From Pyrus communis (taxonomy: Eukaryota > Streptophyta > Magnoliopsida > Rosales > Rosaceae), in the NCBI RefSeq assembly GCF_963583255.1, contig NC_084804.1, forward strand, positions 21,024,061 to 21,088,060: a stretch of DNA of 64,000 bases. The letters run 5' to 3'. Positions 55,201 to 64,000 of the stretch are shown here, one piece after another. The position numbers were made by a program, and so were the translations under genes. Every line of letters starts with the position of its first letter. Position 1 is the stretch's first letter. The notes under the pieces were generated by a model. That model saw only the letters and a program-made list of their open reading frames with translations, did no database searches and was not told the origin of the DNA.

Positions 55201-55604
55201 AGCTTTCACCGTGGAGAGGTGTTGTGCGATTCGGAAAGAAGGGGAAGTTGAGCCCCAGGTACATCGGACCATACATGGTCACATAACGAGTTGGTGAGGT
55301 AGCTTACAGGTTGGAGTTACCTCCGGAGTTGGCTAGAGTGCATAATGTTTTTCACGTGTCTATGCTCCGACACTATGTTGCTGATCCATCTCACCTGATA
55401 CCTCCTCAACCATTAGAGATTAATCCAGATTTGACGTATGACGAGGAACCGGTGACGATCATCGATTGGAAAGAGAAGGTTCTGAGGAACAAGACGGTGA
55501 ACTTAGTGAAGGTTTTGTGGAGGAACCATTCAGTTGAGGAAGCTACGTGGAAGACAGAAGACCGGATGAGGGATTTGTATCCTCGTTTGTTCTTTGGCCA
55601 CTAG
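52203..55604 (+). pseudogene. Pol of the Tekay-type element (protease, RT, RNase H, integrase, chromodomain), broken
   Basis: Protease [14 protein letters not shown] (DCGA active site), then ILGTDWL. Reverse transcriptase [45 protein letters not shown] and the catalytic [15 protein letters not shown] at 53385 precedes [13 protein letters not shown]. RNase [16 protein letters not shown]. Integrase zinc module [19 protein letters not shown] and CAVCQQVK, catalytic Asp in NITMDFVYK and SDRDPRFTS, Glu in GQSERTIQ. Further stops are at about 54588 (after KLPRT), 54787 (after FWVAF) and 55284 (after GPYMVT). The end has NVFHVSMLRHYV and a chromodomain (VTIIDWKEKVLRNKTVNLVK, then WRNHSVEEATWKTEDRMR), the chromovirus hallmark thought to guide integration to marked chromatin. 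Confidence 0.92.
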
Positions 55605-55660
55605 GGGTTGCTGCTTGTTGTTTTGAATTTCGGGACGAAATTCTATTAAGGTGGGAAGGT
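55605..55660 (+). other. 3' non-coding and purine tract of the Tekay-type element
   Basis: Contains TTTCGGGACGAAATT and ends AAGGTGGGAAGGT just before the 3' LTR. Confidence 0.7.
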
Positions 55661-57867
55661 TGTGACATCCCGTCCCGGGATTATTGGAACGCACGTGTGA
55701 AATTACAATTTTACCCCTAGTTTGTTTTCTTTATGTTTTTGGTTGTTTTGTGTGGTGTTGGCAAGCTTAGGGCCACACACACACACACTGTCTCACTCTC
55801 ACTGTCTCTCTCTGTCTCTCTCTCTCTCTCTCTTTCTTTCCCCCGAGAACCCCATTCCTTCTTCTTCATTTTGAAAACGTACGGACACACACCAAACCCA
55901 CCAAATCCTAGCAGATCGAGGAAACCAAGGGTGCTGTAGTGATCGTGAGGTTGAGAGGAGTCCAGTGGTACCATTTTCAGGTAAGGTTGTAGCCGTTTTC
56001 ACGTCGATTCGACGAGGTCCGTTTTAGTTACTATTCATGCAAACTTATTGTAGCGTGTTTTTGGACTTTTGAAGCTTGTAGTTGTGTTCGTGAGGTCCCA
56101 AGGAGCCTCGGAGTGCTTCGTTGGACAAATTTGGACGTCGGGATCGTCCTGTTCTAAGTTGGCCGGTTTTGGAGAGTTTGCACAGGTATAATCTAGTGAG
56201 TTTTAGACCTTAAAACGTGTATGGTTGTGTTCTACTAGTTTAGGGCTTTAATTTGGTGCAAGAAACGTGAAGAATGGTGGAAAAATGAGCGAGAAAACCC
56301 AAGTTGCAGGTTTTCCCAGTTTCCGGCGCCGGCGACGTCGCCGGAGATTGAACGAAGAAGGTGACGGAATATTCCGTCAATTCTGACGGAATATTCCTGA
56401 CGCCGTTAACGGTATCCGGTTAATTCTAACGGAATATTCCAAATTTTAACGCAATATTCCTGACGGCGTCAATTGACGCCGTCAGTGTGCATGGCACGTG
56501 GCCGCGCGTGGGGGGCGCGTAGGTCCGTGCCTATTTCGGCGCGTGGGGGCGCGTGAGGGGTCCAAAAATTATTTTAAAAATATTGTTGTGATCCTGAGGT
56601 TGTGTAGAGCACGTTGGTATATTCATTTGTCCAATTTGAGCAATGTATGAGGAGTTATTACGAGGAGTTGGTTATGTGCTTTAAAGTTAACGTTTTTATA
56701 GCTTTTTCGCATATAGGTGACACGTACCCCGAGGACGAGCGTGCACACGCGAGGCAGGGGGGCTACAACCCTTCTACATACCAGTGAGTGGGCTTTTGGT
56801 TTTCCGTATATACCTATATACTATATTTTCCCAGAACTTGAATAAATGTTTATTCATTATGCCATGCATTACATTATCGTTTTTCGTGCATCGTTGGGTA
56901 CGTTATTAGTTGCATATATTTATACATATGCATATTGGGTGCTGTGGACGCAAAGGTAAGTGTCAGGTAAGCGTTGTGCATGTTTATGTTTCAGTAATGG
57001 TTTGAGATAGTTATAGAGCTCATAACCTGCACCCCCGGTGTTAGTGTTCTCGCCCGTGGCCAGGGCACAGTCCTTCACGTGATGTTCACCTCCCGCACCT
57101 TATACTCACCTTGGACTCAAGGTAGGTGCACATGCCTGGCGTACAGACCACTTTAGGTGGTTCCGACTCGTAGGTGACCCGCGATTATTCGCCCAGTCTT
57201 CACGTGATCGTAGCACTTATTTACACCCAGGCCTGTCGTACAGACCACTCTAGGTGGTTCCGACTCGTGGGCAGGTTTAGATATTGAGATTGAGATTTGA
57301 GCTCTAGATGCAGCCGTACAGGTGACGTTAGGTGACTCCGGCTGCCAGATTACATGATATTGATATGTTTATACCTGGGCACTTGCATATCATTATGAGA
57401 TTTCGGCATGGCATATTAATTGAGCATGTTTGGCTTATGTATTATGTGTATATATTTTCTGGGAAGTATACAGGTTTTACGGCGAGGGGTTAGAAAGTAT
57501 TTTGTAAATGGTTTTCGAAAGCTTTGTTTTTGCCCACTCACACTTTTGTTTTGCGCCCCTCCAGGTTCTAGTTGAGTAGCAGTTCCGGTGGTTTCCCAGA
57601 GGGCTTGTTCGGCACTTCTGACAGACACCTATCATTGTAGGGTCACCTTCGGGTGAACTATTGTCGCATATTTTCCTTTGGACTGCTGTTGTCTGGCTCT
57701 GAATTTGTGACTCACACGCTAGCACGTATTTAGTACTTTGTATGCTAGTTTAGTTTTTAAATTGTTCATACTTATATATCATTACTTTATTAGCTTCCGC
57801 ACGTGCACATGGCTACGTCACCTTTGTGTGACGGCCAGCACGCTCCGATCTCGGTCGGGGTGTGTCA
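55661..57867 (+). repeat. 3' LTR of the Tekay-type element
   Basis: 2,207 bp, same length and layout as the 5' LTR. The 26-bp palindrome is at 56460-56485. About 25 differences by eye, including dinucleotide changes in the microsatellites. Confidence 0.95.
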
Positions 57868-58080
57868 AAAGCTATGTGGAATTTATGAATATTTCAGGAT
57901 GGTTATTTTTCTCAAACTAAAAGGTAAAATCTCTACTAATTAATAAAACACTCATTGTCAACTAAAATCCTATGAAATTACCAGTTCAACCCTTTAATTA
58001 AAATAGAACATGAATAAGAAATATGGGCAGAAATGTAACTTCACACAACCAAATTTTGTTTTTTTTTAAAGCCTCAGTTA

Positions 58081-59312
58081 GACCATCTCCAATGGTTGGG
58101 CTAAAAGCCAAATATTTTAGCCCGGAAAATTTAGCTTTTAGCCCAAAAACAATTTTTCTACTCGAACCGTTCTGGCCTAAAATTTTAGCCCGGGATTATT
58201 AAAGAATGAACTTAGGCTATTTTTTTTCTTAAATTAAATTAAAAAAAATAAATAAATATGTAGATTGTCGTAAATTAATTTTATGAACATTTGAATCTAA
58301 AAAAATTTAAATTCCGATAAATATTGAAAAATCACTAAATTTCCCACAAAGCAAGCCGTCAACTTTTACCAATCTTTCAACCCTGGGCTGACTTTCAATT
58401 CACCAACCTTTCAACACCAAATTTTCAATTCACCGACCGTTGAACACCAAACTTTCAACTTTCACCAACTGTTCAACACCAAACTTTCAACTTTCACCAA
58501 CCATTCAACACCAAACTTTCAGAAATCATCCTCTATATAAACATATGTCCAATATTTGTTGATCACACAACCTTTCAACCTTCAATCATCCTCTATATTC
58601 ACCAATATTTCAACTTTCAAAGAGTTTTTGTTTCCTAAAAATCCTCAATATCTCATCAATGGGTGATAGAAGAAGGCGTAGTATGGCAATGCAGATGGCA
58701 CAATACCAAGCAAGGATGGAGATTGAGGATGCAGAATTGTTCAATGCTGAAGTTGAACTTATCAACTCGTTTATGCAATTTGAGCACGATGGCGAATCTA
58801 GCCATCGTGGTTTTTGGGTGAATTTTGAATTAAATAATTTTTTTTAATTATTTTAACCGTTAGATTTAAATTTGGGCCGTTAGATCTTTTTTTTTACCGT
58901 TAGATTTGATTATATTTGATCTCAGCCGTTGGATTCAATGTATTTTAAAATAACATATTTTAAAAAATCAAATTTGAATCTGGACCGTTGGATCAACCAA
59001 CGGTCCTTGAAACGCAACCGTTGGATTGCAAAAGTAGCCGTTGGAGGTGATCTGGGTGGCCGACAACCCGCTGACAGCGGGGCCTAACCTGTCGGGAACG
59101 GACTGCAAGCGCTCCGCGTGGGGCGCGTTGGCGAGTGAACGGGCCGAGACTGGCCTTTGGGCCAGCTAGTCCAGTCGCGCGGGGGGGGGGGGGGGAATTC
59201 TGGGGGGTATTTGGCCCAACTTTAACATTTGGCATTTAGCCCAATGTTTTAGCATGGGTTGGAGATGGTTTGGAGGGGAAATTTGGCATTTAGCCCATTG
59301 TTGGAGATGGTC
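58081..59312 (+). mobile_element. PIF/Harbinger-type element, 1,232 bp, nested
   Basis: Inverted ends GACCATCTCCAATGGTTGGG and GACCATCTCCAACAATGGGC, flanked by TTA on both sides (58078-58080 and 59313-59315), the 3-bp duplication typical of PIF/Harbinger. Inside are repeats of ACCAAACTTTCAACTTTCAC (about 58380-58520), a TATA-like CTCTATATAAAC (58532), a 62-codon frame (58659-58847), several CCGTTGGAT words and a run of 15 G (59181-59195). No DDE transposase is present. The related shorter copy is at 6594-7187. Confidence 0.8.
58659..58847 (+). CDS. Short open frame in the Harbinger-type element (62 aa)
   Basis: Starts MGDRRRRSMAMQMAQYQARM and continues with an acidic helix (IEDAELFNAEVELINSFMQF). 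It has an upstream TATA-like sequence and a leader, so it looks like the first piece of a transposon protein left after internal deletion; the last 12 residues are low-complexity. I do not recognise the protein. A link to the transposase or Myb-like partner of PIF/Harbinger is a guess. Confidence 0.35.
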   Translation: MGDRRRRSMAMQMAQYQARMEIEDAELFNAEVELINSFMQFEHDGESSHRGFWVNFELNNFF

Positions 59313-59472
59313 TTACATGTAATCCTAACATAAGTCTAATTAAAAAAAAAAAAAAAAAAAAAACTTCCCTCTCTGACATTCTCTATCACTTTCTTCCTCC
59401 TTCTATCTAAAAAACAAAAATAAAAAATTTTCACACACTTTGTGTGGGTCTATATGCTAGATGCTAGTATAT

Positions 59473-60348
59473 AATAAATAAAAGAGAAGAAAAAAAAAAG
59501 GGGGAAAAAATTGAACGTAGGATTCAAACCTCAACGTTTCCATCGCACACATAGCATTGCTTTTTCCCCCAACTTCCCACTCCCACATCATCATTTCCTC
59601 CATGTCTCTGGCTTTGCAAACAAAGTGGAACGGTTATAAAGAGGAAATAAGTCATCAGAAAAAAAAAAAAAAAAAACGGTTATATCTAGCGCCATAAACT
59701 CGACTAGAAGCTTTGAAGAGAAGAGAAGAGCAGTGGCTTTGGATTTTTTATTTATTTTAATTTTAGGTTTACTTCTGAATTCATAAATTAATAATTCCTT
59801 TTGATTTTTGTTTTGGTTCTCCCAATTGCTCCTACAGTGGGTAATTATCTTTTTTTATCTTGCAGATTAATGACGAAGGATTGGGGTACGGAAGTACACG
59901 TTCATTCATTCCCTCAACATAATAAATAAAAGAGAAAAAAAAAAGAAAAAATTGAACGTGGGATTCAAACCTCAACGTTTCCATCGCGCACATAGCATTG
60001 CTTTTTCCCCCAACTTGTCACTCCCACATCAGTATTTCCTCTACATCTCTGGCTTTGCAAATAGAGTGGAACGGTTATAAAGAGGAAATAAACTGTCAGC
60101 AGAAAAAGGGTTCTATCTAGCCTCATAAACTCGACTAGAAGCTTTCAAGAGACGAGCAGTGGTTTTGGATTTATTTATTTATTTTAATTTTAGGTTTACT
60201 TATGAATTCATAATTTAATAATTCCTTTTGATTTTTGTTTTGGTTCTCCCAATTGCTTCTACAGTGGGTAATTATCCTTTTTTATCTTGCAGATTCATGA
60301 CAAAGGATTGGGGTACGGAAGTACACGTTCATTCATTCGCTCAACATT
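59473..60348 (+). repeat. Tandem duplication of a 448-bp promoter/exon-like unit
   Basis: Copies at 59473-59920 and 59921-60348 share AATAAATAAAAGAGAA at the start and TCATTCATTC.CTCAACAT at the end. Each has GGTTATAAAGAGGAAATAA (TATA box, 59635-59640 in copy 1), an upstream CTCCCACATCA word, and TTTTTATCTTGCAG followed by ATTMATGACRAAGGATTGGG, an intron acceptor-like site. Several differences and length changes show it is not brand new. Confidence 0.85.
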
Positions 60349-60390
60349 TTAGGGTTTTCCGGTTTCAAAATCGCATTACAATTTCACAAG
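60293..60390 (+). other. Candidate exon after the second copy of the duplication
   Basis: Bounded by TTGCAG before and GTATTAAC after. It would read MTKDWGTEVHVHSFAQHF from the ATG at 60297 and includes a TTTTAGGGTTTTCC word common in plant leaders. I do not recognise the protein, and no convincing next exon was found downstream. Confidence 0.3.
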
Positions 60391-61717
60391 GTATTAACAA
60401 TGCTTATTTGTTTTGGAATTTTTATTTTGCTTCAAAATTGACTGAATCATCAATCCTTAACAGTTCGTATATTGTACAAAGGAGTGTTATGTAGTGTTCC
60501 ATATTCCTATGAATAGCAATACCATTGTGGTTGTTCTCTTGGAACCATGAAGATGTAGTTGAACCCCGTTAATCTACTTTCTGCGTGGAGTTTCATGCTT
60601 CCAAACTACTGCAGATATTTCTTCTTCAATGATTTGGAGCCAGAGGGGTTGTAATGATTGCTTTCAATATACAACCAGTTTATATTTTCCTTCTTAGTCT
60701 CTGTAACCTATTGTATTGTTTTCTCTGATGTATACGTGTTATTGCCCAGCCTCATTGAGCACTGGGTCAAGGTGAAGCATCATGTTATATTTCTGAAGGG
60801 ATACAATGATTTGGTGTCGTTATCTTAGACATTGGGCTTGCAGGTAAAATGTTAGGGTTTATGTCCTAAGCGCTCTCTCTCTCTCTCTCTCTCTGCGGGC
60901 TGTGTGTTGATTTCAAAGTTGTTCTTATTTTTTCCCTCCCCCCTCTCTTTTCTGTCTGTGTTTTGTAGTTGATCTTTTCCTCTCTCAGGTCATTCGACGG
61001 AGGTGGCCTTTTTTGTTGTGTATTTCTTCATTCGTGCACCGTGTGTAAATCGGCTTCAAAGGGCAGTCACATTTCTTCTTTATTGTCAGGTGGTTTTACA
61101 AAATGTGGTATACTTTTTTTTTTATTTAACTATGTTCAGTTGGGTGGTGCCTTCTTCTTGCCACTCTGTAAGTGAAGGAAAATATTTTGCACAGGTGCAA
61201 TGAGTCACAAACTTTTTAGGCTGTTTAGTTGGTAAAGATAGCATAGTATGCGAGAAAAAAAACTGGGAAATATAGTTGTAAGTGGACATAAAAGGGACCA
61301 TGATTAATGAGACTAAACCATTAAACAGACCATGATTAAAGAGGCCACGATTTATTAATGGAACCATGACATTACAAGTTAACTTTATGTTTTTTTTTTA
61401 TGTACATATTGTTCATCATTTGTTTTCAATCAATGAATCAAAACATACCAGAATTTGGTCATGTTATCTTGAAGAAACGTGACCTACATTGTATGATTAA
61501 ACATATTAATGTTATTTCGTTTCACATTTATCAAACATATTTAAAAAATTTAAGGGCGTCCAGCTCCTGTGATAAATAGAAGGCCTTTTGCATGCGTGTA
61601 TGCGAATGTAGAAAGGCTAGTATAATTTATGGTGCCATCTCTAACTTTCTCACAAATAGTCACACGTCTGCTTATGATGAGTTAAGTTATGTGTGACATA
61701 GTTTTATTGGGTATTGG
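60391..61717. other. Transcribed-looking or intergenic stretch without a recognised gene
   Basis: If the candidate exon is real, this could be intron and non-coding exons. A CT microsatellite lies at 60870-60893. Frames at 60969-61205 have no recognised domain. Base composition is mixed rather than strongly AT-rich. Confidence 0.3.
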
Positions 61718-62115
61718 TGTTGGAATGTTATTTAGACTCTACAAATCATGATAAGGATTAATTGTCACATTATAATTATAATCAGTTAGAGTTAATTATT
61801 AGGTTAACTTCCTTCCTTTAAAGTAGAACCGTAAGGCAAACATGTTGAACTGATGGAAAGCCCCACGCCTATAAGGATTGAGTAGTGCTTTCAGTTACCA
61901 ACTGCTGTCCGTAATAGGTGGAAGGTAGTTTGGATTAACATCTATATATGGATTGGTCTGTGGTCAAGAGGAAAACGTTCTATATAGAAACTAGCCCTAT
62001 TCTAGTGAGAACATAAGGTCCCCATTGAGTAGAAGATTCTTCCTTATTCACCGTCTCACAGCTTTATTAGACATATAACAGCCAAAGGTGAGAAGTTATT
62101 TATTAGTATCAGAGC
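61718..62115 (+). mobile_element. Probable copia LTR and primer site, remnant
   Basis: Starts TGTTGGAATGTTATTTAG and is followed near 62105 by AGTATCAGAGCATG, one base from the initiator-Met primer site TGGTATCAGAGC. No gag or pol follows in a readable frame. The partner LTR was not found. Confidence 0.45.
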
Positions 62116-62936
62116 ATGTATTAGCTCACCCTAAATTCAATTCTTTTAATTACTATTGTCGTTGATTATATTTTGATCCTGGGCACTATAATTCTTTGAT
62201 TAATGTTTGTTGTTTTTCTTTTGGGTATTGTGATTACGTTTGATACTATGGTGAAAACACCGGAATCAACTTGGGCCTCTTCTTCAAAAACATAAACTCT
62301 CTGAGAACGAGACAGAGACCGAGATTGTAAAAGAATTCGGTACAGAAACCGTGACCGCGTCCGTATCAAAAGGTCTCGTACACCTTAGAGCACCAGGCCA
62401 CGCAAGCGTCAGCGGCGCGAGTCAACTATCGAAAATGTGGGGGGCGGCATGTTGTGATTAATTGGCTCATGTAATTGAATTGGCAACAATTAAAGACCGA
62501 AGACCAAATTGATTGGAGTGGTAGGCGTGCAAAGTAAAAGGGTTCAAGAAGCAGTCGAAAGCAGGAAAGAAGCAGTAACGTTAATCACGTAAACACATGG
62601 AATAATGCATGTGTGACTTTGTGGATTAATAAAAGTCAGACGGTTGTTTTTTACTAAATGGAGAGAATGAGGGAAGGCATGCCAAGTGCTCATCCTTTAA
62701 TCATAAAGGAAACTAACGCCTTCAATTTGGGAGCCGAGGCACAACAGCGGCGTCGCTAAGGGCATCGCGAAGGAGGAAGAAAACTCAGCAAAAGGCGAGC
62801 AGCAATGGGGTTGGTTTGGAAGATTGCTTGGTTGCCTATGGTGTCACGAATAACACAAGCTTGGGGGACTAATGTACTTGGCTTTAATGGTTTTTTGGTT
62901 AAAGCTTTCTTTGGTTTTGATTATAATTGCTTTTAA
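62116..62936. other. Decayed retroelement-like region
   Basis: A purine tract AAAATGTGGGGGGCGGCA at about 62434-62449 is followed by TGTTGTGATTAATTGG, which looks like the start of a 3' LTR. It does not match the LTR at 61718, so two families may be mixed. No protein domain recognised. Confidence 0.3.
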
Positions 62937-63227
62937 CTAGCATTTACCTACACACTTTGTGTGTATGAACACATTTTTTTAGAAAATGAGAAGGAGAGAG
63001 GGAGAGAGAGAGAACGTGGGAGGAGTGAGAGGTTTTTTTTTATTTTTTAATATTGGAGGTATTTTAACATCACTTATAGGTGAGGCTTCAATAAAAAACA
63101 GTAAAATTTGGACCTATGAAATTACATTATTGCCCATCATTTTTTTTGTGTGATAGAAGACTAAGTAGTCTTTTTACCCTCTTTTGGTTGACAAAGAAGA
63201 TTTCATTAATTAATATTTATAATTCTA
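62937..63227 (-). mobile_element. Helitron-like element, third terminal copy
   Basis: On the minus strand it ends ACACACAAAGTGTGT, then AGGTAAATG, then CTAG followed by T. Interior matches to the other copies include TTAATTAATGAAATC, CTTTGTCAACC and TGAAGCCTCACC. The 5' end is degenerate near 63227. Confidence 0.5.
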
Positions 63228-64000
63228 ATTGTTCACATTAATGCTTTTCTTTGTAAGACTTATTCAGGAATTGTTGGAGTTTCTGTGGAGCTTTCCTTTC
63301 GGTGGAATTTCAAGAAAAGCGGAGAGGACATATAGAAGGCAGAGAGAAAAAGGAATCAAGCTCCAACAAGAATGATGCCAAGGCAGCAACATGACTTACT
63401 AGACAACCAAAGTGAGGTTTTAAGGAAATTTTGTTTATTAAGGAGGCTGCATAGAATTGTGGTTCATAATCCACAAAGGGTAACATGTTGGCTGGTTGGT
63501 TTTATAAATCATCATATGGGTTTTTAATGAATTTTGAGCCAACTATATTCTTTTCCAAAGATTAGAGTATTAGTTGAAACTTGAACTTCGATTAAAAAGG
63601 CTACATAATAAGTGTGCATATCAATATGATATGCATAAATTGCAGTTGTGTATCATGCCCAAAAGTGTTAAATTGCTATGTCTTTTCAATATTTTATCAA
63701 CTATTTGGCTTCATCGGGTTTGCTCTTTGCTCCTTTTCCCCCCATAAACTGCAATTATGTTGAGTTGTAGTCTATGCATGTGGCTAACCCTAAGTTCAAT
63801 TAAATTGAGTTGTGAATGTACTGAGTCATATATATCTTCTTACAATGCAAGGGTTGGGCATAATCAGTATGTAGCTGGCATTTGTTGTTTTAGTGATAGC
63901 TTGGCAAAAAGGTTTACTTAGAAACCGGGCACTTATATTTATCTTTGTGTTTAAAGAATGAAATTGAGATTGTAAATGAATTTTTTGATGTGTCCATGGT
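63228..64000. other. Right end of the window, no gene recognised
   Basis: May continue the LTR-like sequence interrupted by the Helitron-like element. No coding frame above background, no RNA gene, no terminus. Confidence 0.35.

Larger units (their letters stand above)
48502..57867 (+). mobile_element. Complete chromodomain Ty3/gypsy retrotransposon, Tekay/Del type
   Basis: Two 2,207-bp LTRs start TGTGACATCCCGTCCCGGG and end GTGTGTCA. The target duplication is AAAGT against AAAGC. The primer site TGGTATCAGAGC follows the left LTR. Order is Gag with CCHC knuckle, protease, reverse transcriptase, RNase H, integrase, chromodomain. A purine tract (AAGGTGGGAAGGT) precedes the right LTR, just after the GGGACGAAATT word typical of this group. 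Five in-frame stops and one frameshift break the coding region, although the LTRs differ at only about 25 positions by eye. Confidence 0.95.
57930..59467 (+). mobile_element. Helitron-like element with a nested Harbinger-type element
   Basis: Starts A|TCTCTACTAATTAATAAAAC and ends with the hairpin CACACACTTTGTGTG, then GGTCTATATG, then CTAG (59457-59460), followed seven bases later by a second CTAG and T (59464-59468). TC at the start, CTRR at the end, a short hairpin about 10 bases before the end and insertion between A and T are Helitron traits. Without the nested element (58081-59312) and its TTA duplicate it is about 300 bp and non-coding. Which CTAG is the true end is unsettled. Confidence 0.6.

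Noticed and set aside
59580..59720. An snRNA gene
   Set aside because: The USE-like word has imperfect match and too long a spacing to the TATA box, and the sequence downstream resembles no snRNA I know.
61718..62936. A complete short copia (TRIM-like) element
   Set aside because: The left LTR-like start and the sequence after the purine tract at 62450 do not match each other, so no LTR pair can be claimed.
1..64000. tRNA, rRNA and other structural RNA genes
   Set aside because: I looked for tRNA-like box A/B pairs and rRNA signatures by eye and found none that I could support. A tRNAscan or Infernal run would decide.

Overview
This window is plant nuclear DNA: AT-rich, intron-containing and crowded with nested transposable elements around a few host genes. 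The intronless IRX15-type xylan gene, the UGT73-type glycosyltransferase and several miniature transposons fit a woody eudicot. The miniature-element set resembles what I recall from apple/pear (Rosaceae, Maleae), but that placement is inference. Nothing bacterial, plasmid-like or CRISPR-like is present.

Layout. 1-2740: 5' part of a broken Ty1/copia element on the minus strand. 2741-8870: intergenic DNA with a Helitron-like fragment, a hairpin MITE, a long-inverted-repeat element (4468-5733), a PIF/Harbinger-type element, a short Helitron-like copy and two minisatellites. 8876-9844 (-): IRX15/IRX15-L (DUF579) gene. 11059-14755 (-): a copia-type element with 267-bp LTRs and no recognisable polyprotein. 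15190-21720: a decayed Ty3/gypsy element interrupted by a 1,428-bp hAT-type element (8-bp target duplication) and by a 2,056-bp Angela/BARE-like solo LTR (6-bp target duplication).

24006-37798: a young complete Ty3/gypsy element of the Tat lineage, with 1,121-bp LTRs (about 8 differences by eye) and the 5-bp duplication GTTTC. Its plus strand encodes Gag-protease, reverse transcriptase-RNase H, then a second (archaeal-type) RNase H and integrase. The opposite strand of its 3' part (36114 to 32751) carries a separate five-exon gene encoding a plant mobile domain (PMD) protein with a Pro-rich and a coiled-coil tail, its own TATA box and consensus-type introns. This is the most interesting object here. 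Host PMD proteins (MAIN, MAIL1) take part in transposon silencing, so a PMD gene carried antisense by a transposon suggests an accessory or counter-silencing role; that role is inference.

37804-48500: intergenic DNA with two more copies of the hairpin MITE family, a processed ribosomal protein L18 (eL18) pseudogene, a possible copia LTR remnant and the UGT73-type gene (46123-47553, -), whose upstream region has a duplicated TGACGTAA motif. 48502-57867: a chromodomain gypsy element (Tekay/Del type) with 2,207-bp LTRs, five in-frame stops and one frameshift despite nearly identical LTRs. 57930-59467: a Helitron-like element with a 1,232-bp PIF/Harbinger element nested inside it (TTA duplication). 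59473-60348: a tandem duplication of a promoter-exon-like unit. 60400-64000: low-coding DNA with copia LTR remnants and another Helitron-like copy.

Only three host-type genes are well supported: IRX15/IRX15-L, the UGT and the eL18 pseudogene. Everything else recognisable is mobile DNA or its cargo. Boundaries and percentages were read by eye, not computed.
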